Part shown: in pieces, positions 33,626 to 42,300 of the stretch
How the letters are laid out: every line of letters starts with the position of its first letter
Numbering within the stretch: position 1 is the stretch's first letter
Assembly (NCBI RefSeq): GCF_012516435.1
Contig: NZ_CP051216.1
Coordinates: 870,001-934,000 of the forward strand
Source: Pseudodesulfovibrio sp. zrk46
GTDB lineage: Bacteria > Desulfobacterota > Desulfovibrionia > Desulfovibrionales > Desulfovibrionaceae
Direction: 5' to 3'
Length of the DNA stretch: 64,000 nucleotides
Translations under genes and position numbers: made by a program
The notes under the pieces: model-generated
Seen by the model: the letters and a program-made list of their open reading frames with translations, nothing else
The model's database searches: none
What the model was told of the DNA's origin: nothing

Positions 33626-34798
33626 ATGAAAATTTCCGATCGTTTGGCAGCCATCAAGCCGTCTGCCACCTTGGCGGTGAATGCCAAGGCTCAAGAGTTG
33701 CGCGCCCAGGGGCGTGAGATCATCAGTCTGGCAGTCGGCCAGCCTGATTTCGGCACCCCCCAGCACGTCTGTGACGCGGCCAAAGCCGCCATGGACGAGG
33801 GTTTCACCCGCTATACTCCGGTCCCGGGCATTCCCGAACTGCGCGAAGCCGTGGCCGAGTACTACACCAAATTTTACGGGGCGAAGACCTGCGGCGACAA
33901 CGCTATCATTTCCAACGGCGGCAAGCAGGTGCTCTACAACCTGCTCATGGCTCTGGTGAACCCCGGCGACGAGGTTCTCATCCCCGCCCCTTACTGGGTA
34001 TCCTATCCCGCCATGGTGCAGTTGGCCCAAGGCGAGTGTGTGTTCGTGCCCACCACCGCCGATGACGATTATCTCGTCACCATCGAAGGTCTCGAAGCAG
34101 CCCGCACCGACAAGACTTCGGTCCTGATCCTGAACTCTCCCTCCAACCCCACCGGCTGCTGCTACACGCAGGCCCAGTTGGAAGAGATCGCAGCCTGGGC
34201 TCGCAAGAACGGCATCTTCATCATTTCCGACGAAGTGTACGACCGCCTCGTTTACGCTCCCTTCGAGCCCGCTTCCCTCGCCAAGACCTGGGAAGCTTAC
34301 CCGGAGACCATCGCCATCGTCGGCGCCCTCTCCAAGTCTTTCTGCATGACCGGCTGGCGCGTCGGCTACGCCCTCGCCCACGAGGATCTGGTCAAGGCCA
34401 TGTCCAAGATTCAGGGCCAGTCCACCTCCAACATCAACTCCATCACCCAGAAGGCCGCCGTCGCCGGGCTGTCCGGTCCCTGGGAAATCGTGGATGAGAT
34501 GAAGGAGTCCTTTGTCCGCCGCCGCGATCTCGCCTACGAGATCATCACCGGCTGGGGCGCCAAATGTCCCAAGCCCGACGGCGCGTTCTACCTCTTCCCG
34601 GTCCTCGACCAGTTCTACACCGAGGACGCCCCGGACTCCGCCGCCATGTGCACCAAAATCCTCGAAGAAGTCGGCGTGGCCCTCGTGCCCGGCTCCGCCT
34701 TCGGCGACGACAAGTGCATCCGCTTCTCCTACGCCGTAGACGATGAAACCCTCATCGATGCCCTCACCAAAGTAGGCAAAGTCCTCACCGGCAAATAG
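33626..34798 (+). CDS. aspC: Class I pyridoxal-phosphate aspartate aminotransferase
   Basis: Cytosolic aminotransferase of 390 residues converting aspartate and 2-oxoglutarate to oxaloacetate and glutamate. It belongs to the AspC/PatA subgroup of type I fold enzymes. Motifs include ISLAVGQPDFGTPQHV at the start, NPTGCCYTQAQLEEIA, the DEVYDRL cofactor Asp/Tyr region, and GALSKSFCMTGWRVGYA with the PLP Lys about residue 238 and a substrate Arg. The C-terminal IRFSYAVDDE contains the second substrate Arg. The start is the ATG at 33626 after GAGAGAG. It is a single gene with a strong terminator. Confidence 0.9.
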   Translation: MKISDRLAAIKPSATLAVNAKAQELRAQGREIISLAVGQPDFGTPQHVCDAAKAAMDEGFTRYTPVPGIPELREAVAEYYTKFYGAKTCGDNAIISNGGKQVLYNLLMALVNPGDEVLIPAPYWVSYPAMVQLAQGECVFVPTTADDDYLVTIEGLEAARTDKTSVLILNSPSNPTGCCYTQAQLEEIAAWARKNGIFIISDEVYDRLVYAPFEPASLAKTWEAYPETIAIVGALSKSFCMTGWRVGYALAHEDLVKAMSKIQGQSTSNINSITQKAAVAGLSGPWEIVDEMKESFVRRRDLAYEIITGWGAKCPKPDGAFYLFPVLDQFYTEDAPDSAAMCTKILEEVGVALVPGSAFGDDKCIRFSYAVDDETLIDALTKVGKVLTGK

Positions 34799-34817
34799 TC
34801 CGCGAGATAACGACAGT

Positions 34818-34855
34818 AAAAAGGGTGCCCCGCATATGCGGGGCGCCCTTTTTTT
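34818..34855 (+). terminator. Rho-independent terminator of the aminotransferase gene
   Basis: Stem AAGGGTGCCCCGCA / TGCGGGGCGCCCTT (one mismatch) followed by TTTTTTT. Confidence 0.93.
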
Positions 34856-34867
34856 GCCGCTTCGCGG

Positions 34868-34951
34868 CAGCCTCCGGCGGCCAAGGGGGAAGGGGAGAGA
34901 AGGGACCATTTGAAAATGGTCGCCCTCTCTCCCCTTCCCCCTTGGATCCCC
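34868..34951 (+). repeat. Dispersed palindromic element, copy B, with long hairpin
   Basis: Begins GCAGCCTCCGGCGGCC and ends TTGGATCCCCCAT, as in the family at 761, 44338 and 60097. Here the core is a large near-perfect inverted repeat, 34881-34911 against 34916-34945, built on CCAAGGGGGAAGGGGAGAGA and an inner ACCATTT/AAATGGT. It lies downstream of the aminotransferase terminator; nothing in it looks coding. Confidence 0.65.
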
Positions 34952-35021
34952 CATCCCCTCTCACCCCCCTAAACTTTTTGTCGCTCGCTTCGCTCGGGGT
35001 TAGGGAAGGTTTACTGACACT

Positions 35022-35362
35022 TCATCCGAAGCACTGCACTAGCCCTTGATTCAAGCGGTTTAGAAGCTGACCAAGCGGCAGGCAGCGTCTTGTTTTGCTT
35101 GGGGCGAAGCGCAGCGAAGCATCACAAGCAAAAAGCTGCCAGCTTGGATCAGATTCTTACCTACGAATCACAAGGCGGGGAGCACACAAAGCCGCATTTC
35201 TTTGGTTCTTTCTTGGGGCGGCTCAGCCAAGAAAGAACCGCCGTCCGCGCAGGACATGGAGAAGCGAAAGCGACGGCTCTCACGCTTGAAAAGCGTGCAT
35301 CTCTCCAACAAAAAAAGCCGCCCCAAAAGGGCGGCCTTCCTTATCTCTTCTATCTTCTTCCC
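35022..35362. repeat. Long dispersed element, copy 2 (partner at 955-1345)
   Basis: Carries the same ordered blocks as 955-1345: AGCCCTTGA, AGAAGCTGACCAA, TTGGATCAGATTCTTACC, TTTCTTTGGTTCTTTCTTGG, GAAGCGAAAGCGACGGCTCTC and the terminal GCCGCCCCAAAAGGGCGGCC. The middle differs: here a GGTTCTTTCTTGG / CCAAGAAAGAACC inverted repeat is present. It fills the gap between the convergent aminotransferase and OPT-like genes, the same setting as copy 1. Confidence 0.75.
35309..35338 (-). terminator. Rho-independent terminator of the OPT-like operon
   Basis: On the minus strand: stem GCCGCCC / GGGCGGC with loop TTTTG, then TTTTTTTGTTG. It is the right end of the long dispersed element, about 30 bases past the stop codon. 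Confidence 0.9.
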
Positions 35363-35367
35363 AAAAC

Positions 35368-37326
35368 CTAATACGCCAGTCTCCCCAGCGACTTGAGAAT
35401 AAGCGTACACCCCATGGCAAACATACCCGTCAGCCCCATCCCACAAGAAAATCCAGCCAACAAAACCGGCGCATAATGACGCCACTCCTTGCCGTACTTC
35501 TTCAGAAAATAGAACCGACCAAGCAACGCACCCACGACTTCCAATATCATGCCGTGCGGCGTGGATTGTCCCAAACCACGCACCACGCCATAGACAAGCA
35601 AGACGGGTAGACCGAGCACGTTCAGCACCGAGTACATGCACAATCCCAATCCCAGACCGGATAAGACAATCGGGCCGGACAACGCCTCGAAGAAGAGGGA
35701 ATTACCTTCCAGCGTGGAGGTCTGCATGAGCAGCGTGTTGAGCGCCTGCAAATGCCAGAGCTCCTGCGCGAACGGATATTCCGGAGACGGAATGGGCGCG
35801 AGTTGCCACAGGAACTGCGAGAACAGCAGTGACGAGATCATGACAATGGGGAAGACGATGATCTCCGCCTTGATGATGCCGCGCAGGCTGGTCCCGGTCA
35901 GCTCGATCTGACGGAACTGCACCGTGGCCTCGCCGTAGTTGTGGATGGGAATGGGCGCGTACCAGATTTCCAGGCCTTGATAGCCGAAGAACTTGGCACC
36001 CGCGATGAAGGAAAATTCACGCACCATGGGCAAGGCGATGAACTGACCGGCCACACCTTCCATGCGCGCGGTGATGTACGAAATGACCGGCGTGTACACG
36101 AAGCCGTAGATCACGAAGAAGATCCACGGGAAGGACGGCACCAGCCAGACACAGAAAGCGATGTAGCAGAGGGTGGAGAAAACATAGATGCCGATGGACA
36201 CCCAGAAGTTGATGTCGCCGCGCCCTTCCGGAGGGTTGAACAGGGCCGAAAAATCGAGTCCCTTGCCGCTGGAATCTTTGAACGATTTGACCACGTAATA
36301 GACGCCCACCGCGCCGATGGCGAGACCGAGGCCGATACCGAAACTCATGTAGAAGTCGAAGTTGTTGGCAAAGACCGTCTCGACGGTGGCCATGCCCGGA
36401 TGCCAGCGGTGCAGGATACCGTGGGAGTAGAGAATCGGGTTGGCGATGATCGTGATGATCAAGCCCACCAGACCGCCGATGACGGCCCAGAACGGCAGGA
36501 CCATACCGATGAATACCAGCCCGAGATCGAACTGGAGACCGGTCGCCACGGCGGGCAACATCTCTTCGGTATGCTGCGTCAGCTCAATCCACGGTATGGG
36601 TATAAGCCGTATTGGTTCACTGAATAACAGGCCTGATAGGGCTGGTAACAGGACGTAGAAGAACCCGAAGGCCAACCCTATGACCCCGCCTATGGAGAAG
36701 ACCCGCCACTTCCAGCCTGTCTTCCGATCTTCCGTGGATTCGGCCAGTGCCATGGTACCCAGCGCGCCCACCGGGGCCATGGGGAACGGCAGTTTTTCCA
36801 CGTCTGACGTGATGCGATAGAGCGAATATCCCAGACCGAAATGGTCGATGCGCTGGACGAGCTGCGCGCCCACAAGGAGCATGATCGGCACCAGCCAGTC
36901 GCGGTGCATGAAGGTGCGCTCCAGATAGGAGCCGGAACCGAGGGCCGGAGCTATCCAATGCGGGATGAACTCGGTCAGGCCGAGCATTCGGGCCGCGTCT
37001 GATTGGACTATATACTGATTCCATAGCAGGCCCTGGAACGGTGAAGCCAGTGCCGCGCCCGCCATGTAGTAGAGCAGGAAGATTTCCTGCTGCTTGAGGT
37101 GCGTGTACGAGCGTTTCGCGATCTCCGCGAATAGGATGATCGTGACCCAGCGCGCTGCCGGGCCGATTCCCTGACCGATGACCAACTGGAGATACATGGA
37201 GCCGGGCATCATCAAAAAGCCGATGAATACAGCACCAACAATCGTTTTCCAGTCAAAGCCCTCCTCGAATTTATCGGGCGGCTTCATCAAGTCACGATAT
37301 TCTTTTAGCTCTTTATCGTCGTACAT
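35368..37326 (-). CDS. OPT-like multi-spanning membrane transporter
   Basis: An inner-membrane protein of about 652 residues with some 14-16 hydrophobic segments. Sequence character is that of oligopeptide-transporter-like (OPT/DUF6784-type) proteins: long helices rich in Gly and aromatic residues (MPGSMYLQLVIGQGIGPAARWVT; YMAGAALASPFQGLLWNQY; LPFPMAPVGALGTMALAES). The substrate is unknown. It is the last gene of a five-gene minus-strand operon with a second OPT-like protein 37 bases upstream, so the two may form a heteromeric carrier. The ATG at 37326 follows AGGTGA; a GTG two codons earlier is an alternative. Confidence 0.75.
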   Translation of the reverse strand: MYDDKELKEYRDLMKPPDKFEEGFDWKTIVGAVFIGFLMMPGSMYLQLVIGQGIGPAARWVTIILFAEIAKRSYTHLKQQEIFLLYYMAGAALASPFQGLLWNQYIVQSDAARMLGLTEFIPHWIAPALGSGSYLERTFMHRDWLVPIMLLVGAQLVQRIDHFGLGYSLYRITSDVEKLPFPMAPVGALGTMALAESTEDRKTGWKWRVFSIGGVIGLAFGFFYVLLPALSGLLFSEPIRLIPIPWIELTQHTEEMLPAVATGLQFDLGLVFIGMVLPFWAVIGGLVGLIITIIANPILYSHGILHRWHPGMATVETVFANNFDFYMSFGIGLGLAIGAVGVYYVVKSFKDSSGKGLDFSALFNPPEGRGDINFWVSIGIYVFSTLCYIAFCVWLVPSFPWIFFVIYGFVYTPVISYITARMEGVAGQFIALPMVREFSFIAGAKFFGYQGLEIWYAPIPIHNYGEATVQFRQIELTGTSLRGIIKAEIIVFPIVMISSLLFSQFLWQLAPIPSPEYPFAQELWHLQALNTLLMQTSTLEGNSLFFEALSGPIVLSGLGLGLCMYSVLNVLGLPVLLVYGVVRGLGQSTPHGMILEVVGALLGRFYFLKKYGKEWRHYAPVLLAGFSCGMGLTGMFAMGCTLILKSLGRLAY

Positions 37327-37363
37327 AATCACCTAATCATCAGATCATCATCACGGTATTCAA

Positions 37364-39370
37364 TTACAATGGAAACACATTATAGCTCTGGTCGCTCATC
37401 AGTCCTATGACCGCATAAATGCCGCCCATCAGGAAGTCACCGAGGATCAATCCGATGAACAGGAAGCGGACGCGGTTGAACAGCGCGGTACCACCGTAGT
37501 GAAGCACCAGATGGTTGCACAGCCAACCGAGGAAGAACGGGAACCAGAGAATTTTCATGCCCGCGGAGTAGGCCACCAGATATCCGAGCGGATGGAGCGG
37601 CCACCACGGGAACTTGTAGTAGCAGAAGATCAGCAGGAACATGACCATGGCTCCGGCCCCGGCATAGACCATGGTCCAGTAGTTGGGACCAACGGGCTGG
37701 TCCACGAGGCGCTGGGCGTTCTCGTAGTTGGCGAGCACTGTCTGGGTTGCCCATTCGAGGCCGAGTTCTCGCAGGCCGTATTTGTAGCCGAGGTAGAGCA
37801 TGGTGACAAAGGCCGTCGCCAATGCCAGCACCAGGGATAGACCGATGGCGGTCAGCACGAGATTGCGACGCCCTGCCTCCTGATGGATTTTCGCGCCGTG
37901 GAATAACGTGGGGGCCACGGCCTCACGCACATCGAGGAACATCACCTTCTGCATAATAGCGGTGGCGGCCATGCCCACGGTGCCGAAGAAACCGGTACCG
38001 AAGAAGCCCATGAGGGCATCGGACGGGGCCGCGGTCAGAGTGAAGTACGGCAGGCCGCCCTGACACACGATGCGGCTGGTCACGAGCATGACGATCACGA
38101 ACATGATCGGCAGCAGTAACGCGGCAAAGAAGGGCAGGCCAAAGAACCAGCACCAGCCGGACAGGGCGATCATGCCGAGGCACAATCCCCACAACGGCCA
38201 GATGGGCGGCGACCACTCTGCCGGAGTGACGTCGAATTTCCCTTTGTTCCCCAGATTCGCGCTGCGGCATTCCGGGCGAAGAATACAGGTGAACGTCTCC
38301 TTGAGATGGTGACGGGCCAGCCAGACAAGGAAAAGGAAAAAGATGATGTACGAGCCAATGGTCTGGGCCCCTTCGGGACGAGCCAGATCCGGACCGAGGG
38401 TAGTGCCGAGCGCGGCCTCGGGCAGTTGCCAGCCGAGGACGTAGAGCAGGCCGAACAGCAATCCGCCCAACAGGTAGAACACCCACATGGAGAAGGAAAT
38501 CTGGCGGGTGGTCAGGAAGGCGAAGCCGATAAAGGCAGGCACGATGTACAGTTTCAATTTGTAGAAGCCGGAGAACAGACCGAACTTCGGGAAATAGGTA
38601 CCGGCCAGAATCAGGGTCGGCATCTGCGGCACGGACGGATAATAGAAATTGAGACCGTTGAGCAGATGCAGTGCTCCGGCAAAGATCAAACCGATGAGCA
38701 GATACCGATCAGACCACCACGACACGAACCGCTTCTGGTCCAGCGCCTCGCCCATCAGGACCGGGACGCGCACCAACGGGAAGAGCACTCGCTCGTTGAC
38801 CACCCACTGGCGGCCGAAGAGGACCATGAGGCAGACCATGACGAAGAACGCGCCAAGGATGAAGAAGGCCCAGACCGACAGCACGGGCAGCCACACGCCC
38901 CACGGAATGTTGGCCAGCACCTGCATGACGGTCATGTCGCGCCCGCCCTTGAGCCCTTCATAGAAGCCATTGACCGCAGCAGCCGAGTTCGGGAACCACG
39001 CATCAGGCAGCAGTGGCGTCAGAACTTCGGTCCAGCGATAGGCGTCCTGCGCGAACCGCTCGGGGGCGGTGATGTTGACGAAAAAGGTTTCGGTGAGCCC
39101 GGCGTAGCCGATGGCCGAGAACAGGACCATCATCAGCCAGACCACCAGCAACTCCACACCAGAATAAAACGGCGGGCGCTTGGTCAATCGCGAGGCGACC
39201 GCATCTATCACGAACATCCACGCGATGATGAAAAACGGAGCCAATGGAAAATGCCCACCGCCCAACGGCGTGTTGTGCAGGATGGTATTGTTGTAGGGCG
39301 TGAAGACGCACAGGAAGAGGCCGAGCATCAGCCCGGTCAGGAGCGCGCGGAGACGGAGACGTCCGTTCAT
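37364..39370 (-). CDS. OPT-like (DUF6785-type) multi-spanning membrane protein
   Basis: A membrane protein of 668 residues with about 14 hydrophobic segments. The N-terminus (ALLTGLMLGLFLCVFTPYNN), the motif LGGGHFPLAPFFIIAWMFVIDA and the conserved-looking VVNERVLFPLVRVPVLMGEAL resemble large membrane proteins annotated DUF6785 next to OPT-like partners, mostly in planctomycetes and a few other bacteria. This is my recollection of the family and has not been searched. The start codon overlaps the stop of the giant FtsX protein by four bases, so it is translationally coupled to an ABC system. Function unknown; transport is inferred from topology. Confidence 0.72.
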   Translation of the reverse strand: MNGRLRLRALLTGLMLGLFLCVFTPYNNTILHNTPLGGGHFPLAPFFIIAWMFVIDAVASRLTKRPPFYSGVELLVVWLMMVLFSAIGYAGLTETFFVNITAPERFAQDAYRWTEVLTPLLPDAWFPNSAAAVNGFYEGLKGGRDMTVMQVLANIPWGVWLPVLSVWAFFILGAFFVMVCLMVLFGRQWVVNERVLFPLVRVPVLMGEALDQKRFVSWWSDRYLLIGLIFAGALHLLNGLNFYYPSVPQMPTLILAGTYFPKFGLFSGFYKLKLYIVPAFIGFAFLTTRQISFSMWVFYLLGGLLFGLLYVLGWQLPEAALGTTLGPDLARPEGAQTIGSYIIFFLFLVWLARHHLKETFTCILRPECRSANLGNKGKFDVTPAEWSPPIWPLWGLCLGMIALSGWCWFFGLPFFAALLLPIMFVIVMLVTSRIVCQGGLPYFTLTAAPSDALMGFFGTGFFGTVGMAATAIMQKVMFLDVREAVAPTLFHGAKIHQEAGRRNLVLTAIGLSLVLALATAFVTMLYLGYKYGLRELGLEWATQTVLANYENAQRLVDQPVGPNYWTMVYAGAGAMVMFLLIFCYYKFPWWPLHPLGYLVAYSAGMKILWFPFFLGWLCNHLVLHYGGTALFNRVRFLFIGLILGDFLMGGIYAVIGLMSDQSYNVFPL

Positions 39371-42300
39371 GCGGGCACCTCCTTGTCTTCTTTATTGCCA
39401 TTCATCACTGCTTCGATGTGATTATTCATATCTTCGGCATAGCTGGTCACGGCCTCGTCATCGAGAGATCTCCATGCCAGCAGTTGTTTTCTCAGGTCAT
39501 TGAGGAAGTTCTTGTTCAGGTTCTCCCACGCATTGAGCTCACCCGCTTCGCGGTGGATAATCACACGTACCTGACGGAATCCCTTGTAAATATCAGACGG
39601 GCAGAAGACGAGCTTGACCTTCTGGCGCACACCGAAGTCAAACGGCGCGAGCCAGACGCGCAAGTCAATGGAGAAACAGAGGTCATCCGGGATCACATCC
39701 TGATCCATCAGCCCGGTCTTGAGGCCGGACCTCAGCTCTTCCTGCTCCAGATCAAGGAAGTTGCACTGCATGTCGTCAGTACAGAACGCGCCGTGGGAAA
39801 CATCATGATGCGCCATGTAATACCGTCGCAGGAAGCCGCCCGCCGAAGCCATCTCCTTGAGCTTGATCAGGAAGGGCAGGACAACGATGAGCTCGTCGCC
39901 CTTGGCCTTGGGCATGGTCCACGACTTGTTCACGTCCGGAATGGCGATATTGGCCGCCACCTTGGCCGGATAGATGGCCGAGATCAGCACCACGCCGATG
40001 ACCAGTATCATTGCGGCCACGCCTGCGGTGGAGGAATAGTTGGCGGTCATACCGGCCCACAGCGGTGTCCCGGCCAGTAGCGAGGACGATGTCTGGGCAA
40101 GCAGGTAGCCCACCACCACCGAGATGATGGCAAAGGCCAACGCCTCGGCAATGAACAGGAAGGCCACATGCGGCGGTGCCAGACCAACCGAGGTGTAGAC
40201 CGCGATCTCGGGTTTGCGCTCATACACCGAGCCGATCATGGTGTTGAGCACGATGAGGATGGAAATGCCAAGCGGAATGAGGATGTTTGCCACGCCGGAA
40301 TAGTTCACGGCATCGGACGCGAAATACAGCGACGTGCCCTCATCCGAGCCCTTGAACAGGAGCATGCCGAAACGGTCGCCCATGTCGCCACGCACGGCGT
40401 GACTTTCCGCATTGGGTTTGACCGCGATGCCCTTCAACTTGCCCGCAGGGAAGGAGAGCAGCGTCTTGGCAGGCACGAGAATCGTCTCGTAGCCCGGGAT
40501 GTGCTGGTAACGGGATTCGGTGGCAACCACATCTTCACCGTCCTCAATGGCCTCGGCCTCCACTTCGGAGAGCTGGGTCGCGGCCTGGTTGGGGAAGACG
40601 ATGGGCGTCATGGGCTCGCCATCCAGATCAGGGTTGTCGCGCAGCCCCTCGTCATCAAAGATGCCCACCACGGAGGTTTTGACGCCCCAGAGTTCCACTA
40701 CGCGTTTCTCAGGATCATCCAGATCAACGCCAAGCTGCTCGGCGATTCGTGCCGGCAGCATCACGACAAACTGTTCATCCTCGTGGAACCAGCGCCCCTT
40801 GATCAGGATGCGATCAAGCCCACTCACCTGCGGCTCATGGGGAGACAGGCCGACCATGCCGCGGGCAGGGGCCTCATTGTCACCCAAGGTCACCGGTATG
40901 AGCGGCGCGCGGGATTTATCCGCCGTGAATCCGGTATCGAACCAGACACGCGGGGCCACCACGCCCTGCCCTTCAAAGGCGGTCTCCACGACGGACAACG
41001 CCTCGACAGGGACATCCTGCCAGTTGAAATACTTGAGCATCAGGCCGTCATAGGTGGCAGTATCGCTGAACTTTGCCCATCCCTTCTGGCGCACGGACTT
41101 GACCGTGGTGAAGTTCATGATGGTGAAGGTCAGGATGACCAGCGTGGCAAAGGTCAGGAAGGTGCGCACGGGACGCCGCTTCAGGTTGCCCACGCCCAGC
41201 ACGAAGGCCGCGCCGAACGCAGCCGCCGGGCTGATACCCGTCAGCTTGATATGGGCGGACCGCTTCTGCAACTCCACCATCTCCCGCTCGAAGCGGAAGA
41301 AAATGATGAGCGACACGAGCAGCGACAGGGCCAGAATAAAAAACGCCAATATGACCACAAGCGGCGAATACGTCAGCTGGAAGGCCGGGTGGACCATGTA
41401 GACGATGCCGATGATACCGCCGAGGAAGCCGAGGAAGGCGGTGATGCGCTTCTTGATATCCACGAAGGAGAAGAACAGTCGCTCCATGCAGTACGCGAAC
41501 GGGACAAACAGGGCCACATAGAAGAGCACGCCGACCAGCACGTCCTTCTGGGTCTTGTCCACGTCATTGTAGACCCGGCTCGCCTTGGACAGGGAGGCGC
41601 GGGCTGCTTCCACGAACTTGTCCCACTGCTTCTGCTCGCGGAACTCTTCTGCACGGACCAGATCATCATAGCCGAGATTGCGCAGATCGCGAATACGGTC
41701 ATTGACGATGCCCTTGGACTCCAGACTGTCGATGCGCGGGCCGAGCAGCGCCCACATATCGCGGGCCGCCCGGTACTCGGTCAGCGGAATGACCGGCCAT
41801 TGCTTGGCGATATAGCCCAGTCCCTGCGGGTGCTCTTCACTAGCGTTGAGCAGCAACACCTTCTTGTCGATGACCGTGTCGGACAGGGTCAGCTTGATGG
41901 GTGTATCCGGCTCAAGGAAGAGCGTCCCCAGCGTGGACCGGCGGGTGTCGAGACGGCTGTACCAGTAGCTGACCGGCGGCGCCTCGGTGCGGCCGTCGAT
42001 GAGGTTCGGACGATAGAGGAACTTGAAGGTCCTCGGGTCGAACATGTCGAAAATCGTGGTCTGGGTGCAGGAGAACAGGATGAGATCCGTGGCCTGCACT
42101 TTGCGCTTGAGCTTGATGCGATAGGCGGGCTTGCCGGTCTTGGGCTTGTCGATGGCCCAGTCGGCCAGACCGGTCTCGTCATTGAACCGGAATGCCTCTA
42201 TCACGGCCTTGTGATAACTCACCTTCCGGTTGGCGAGTCCCGGAATACGGAAGTTACCCGCGGTGTCCACCATTGCGTAGTTGCGGGTCATCCACTGGAA

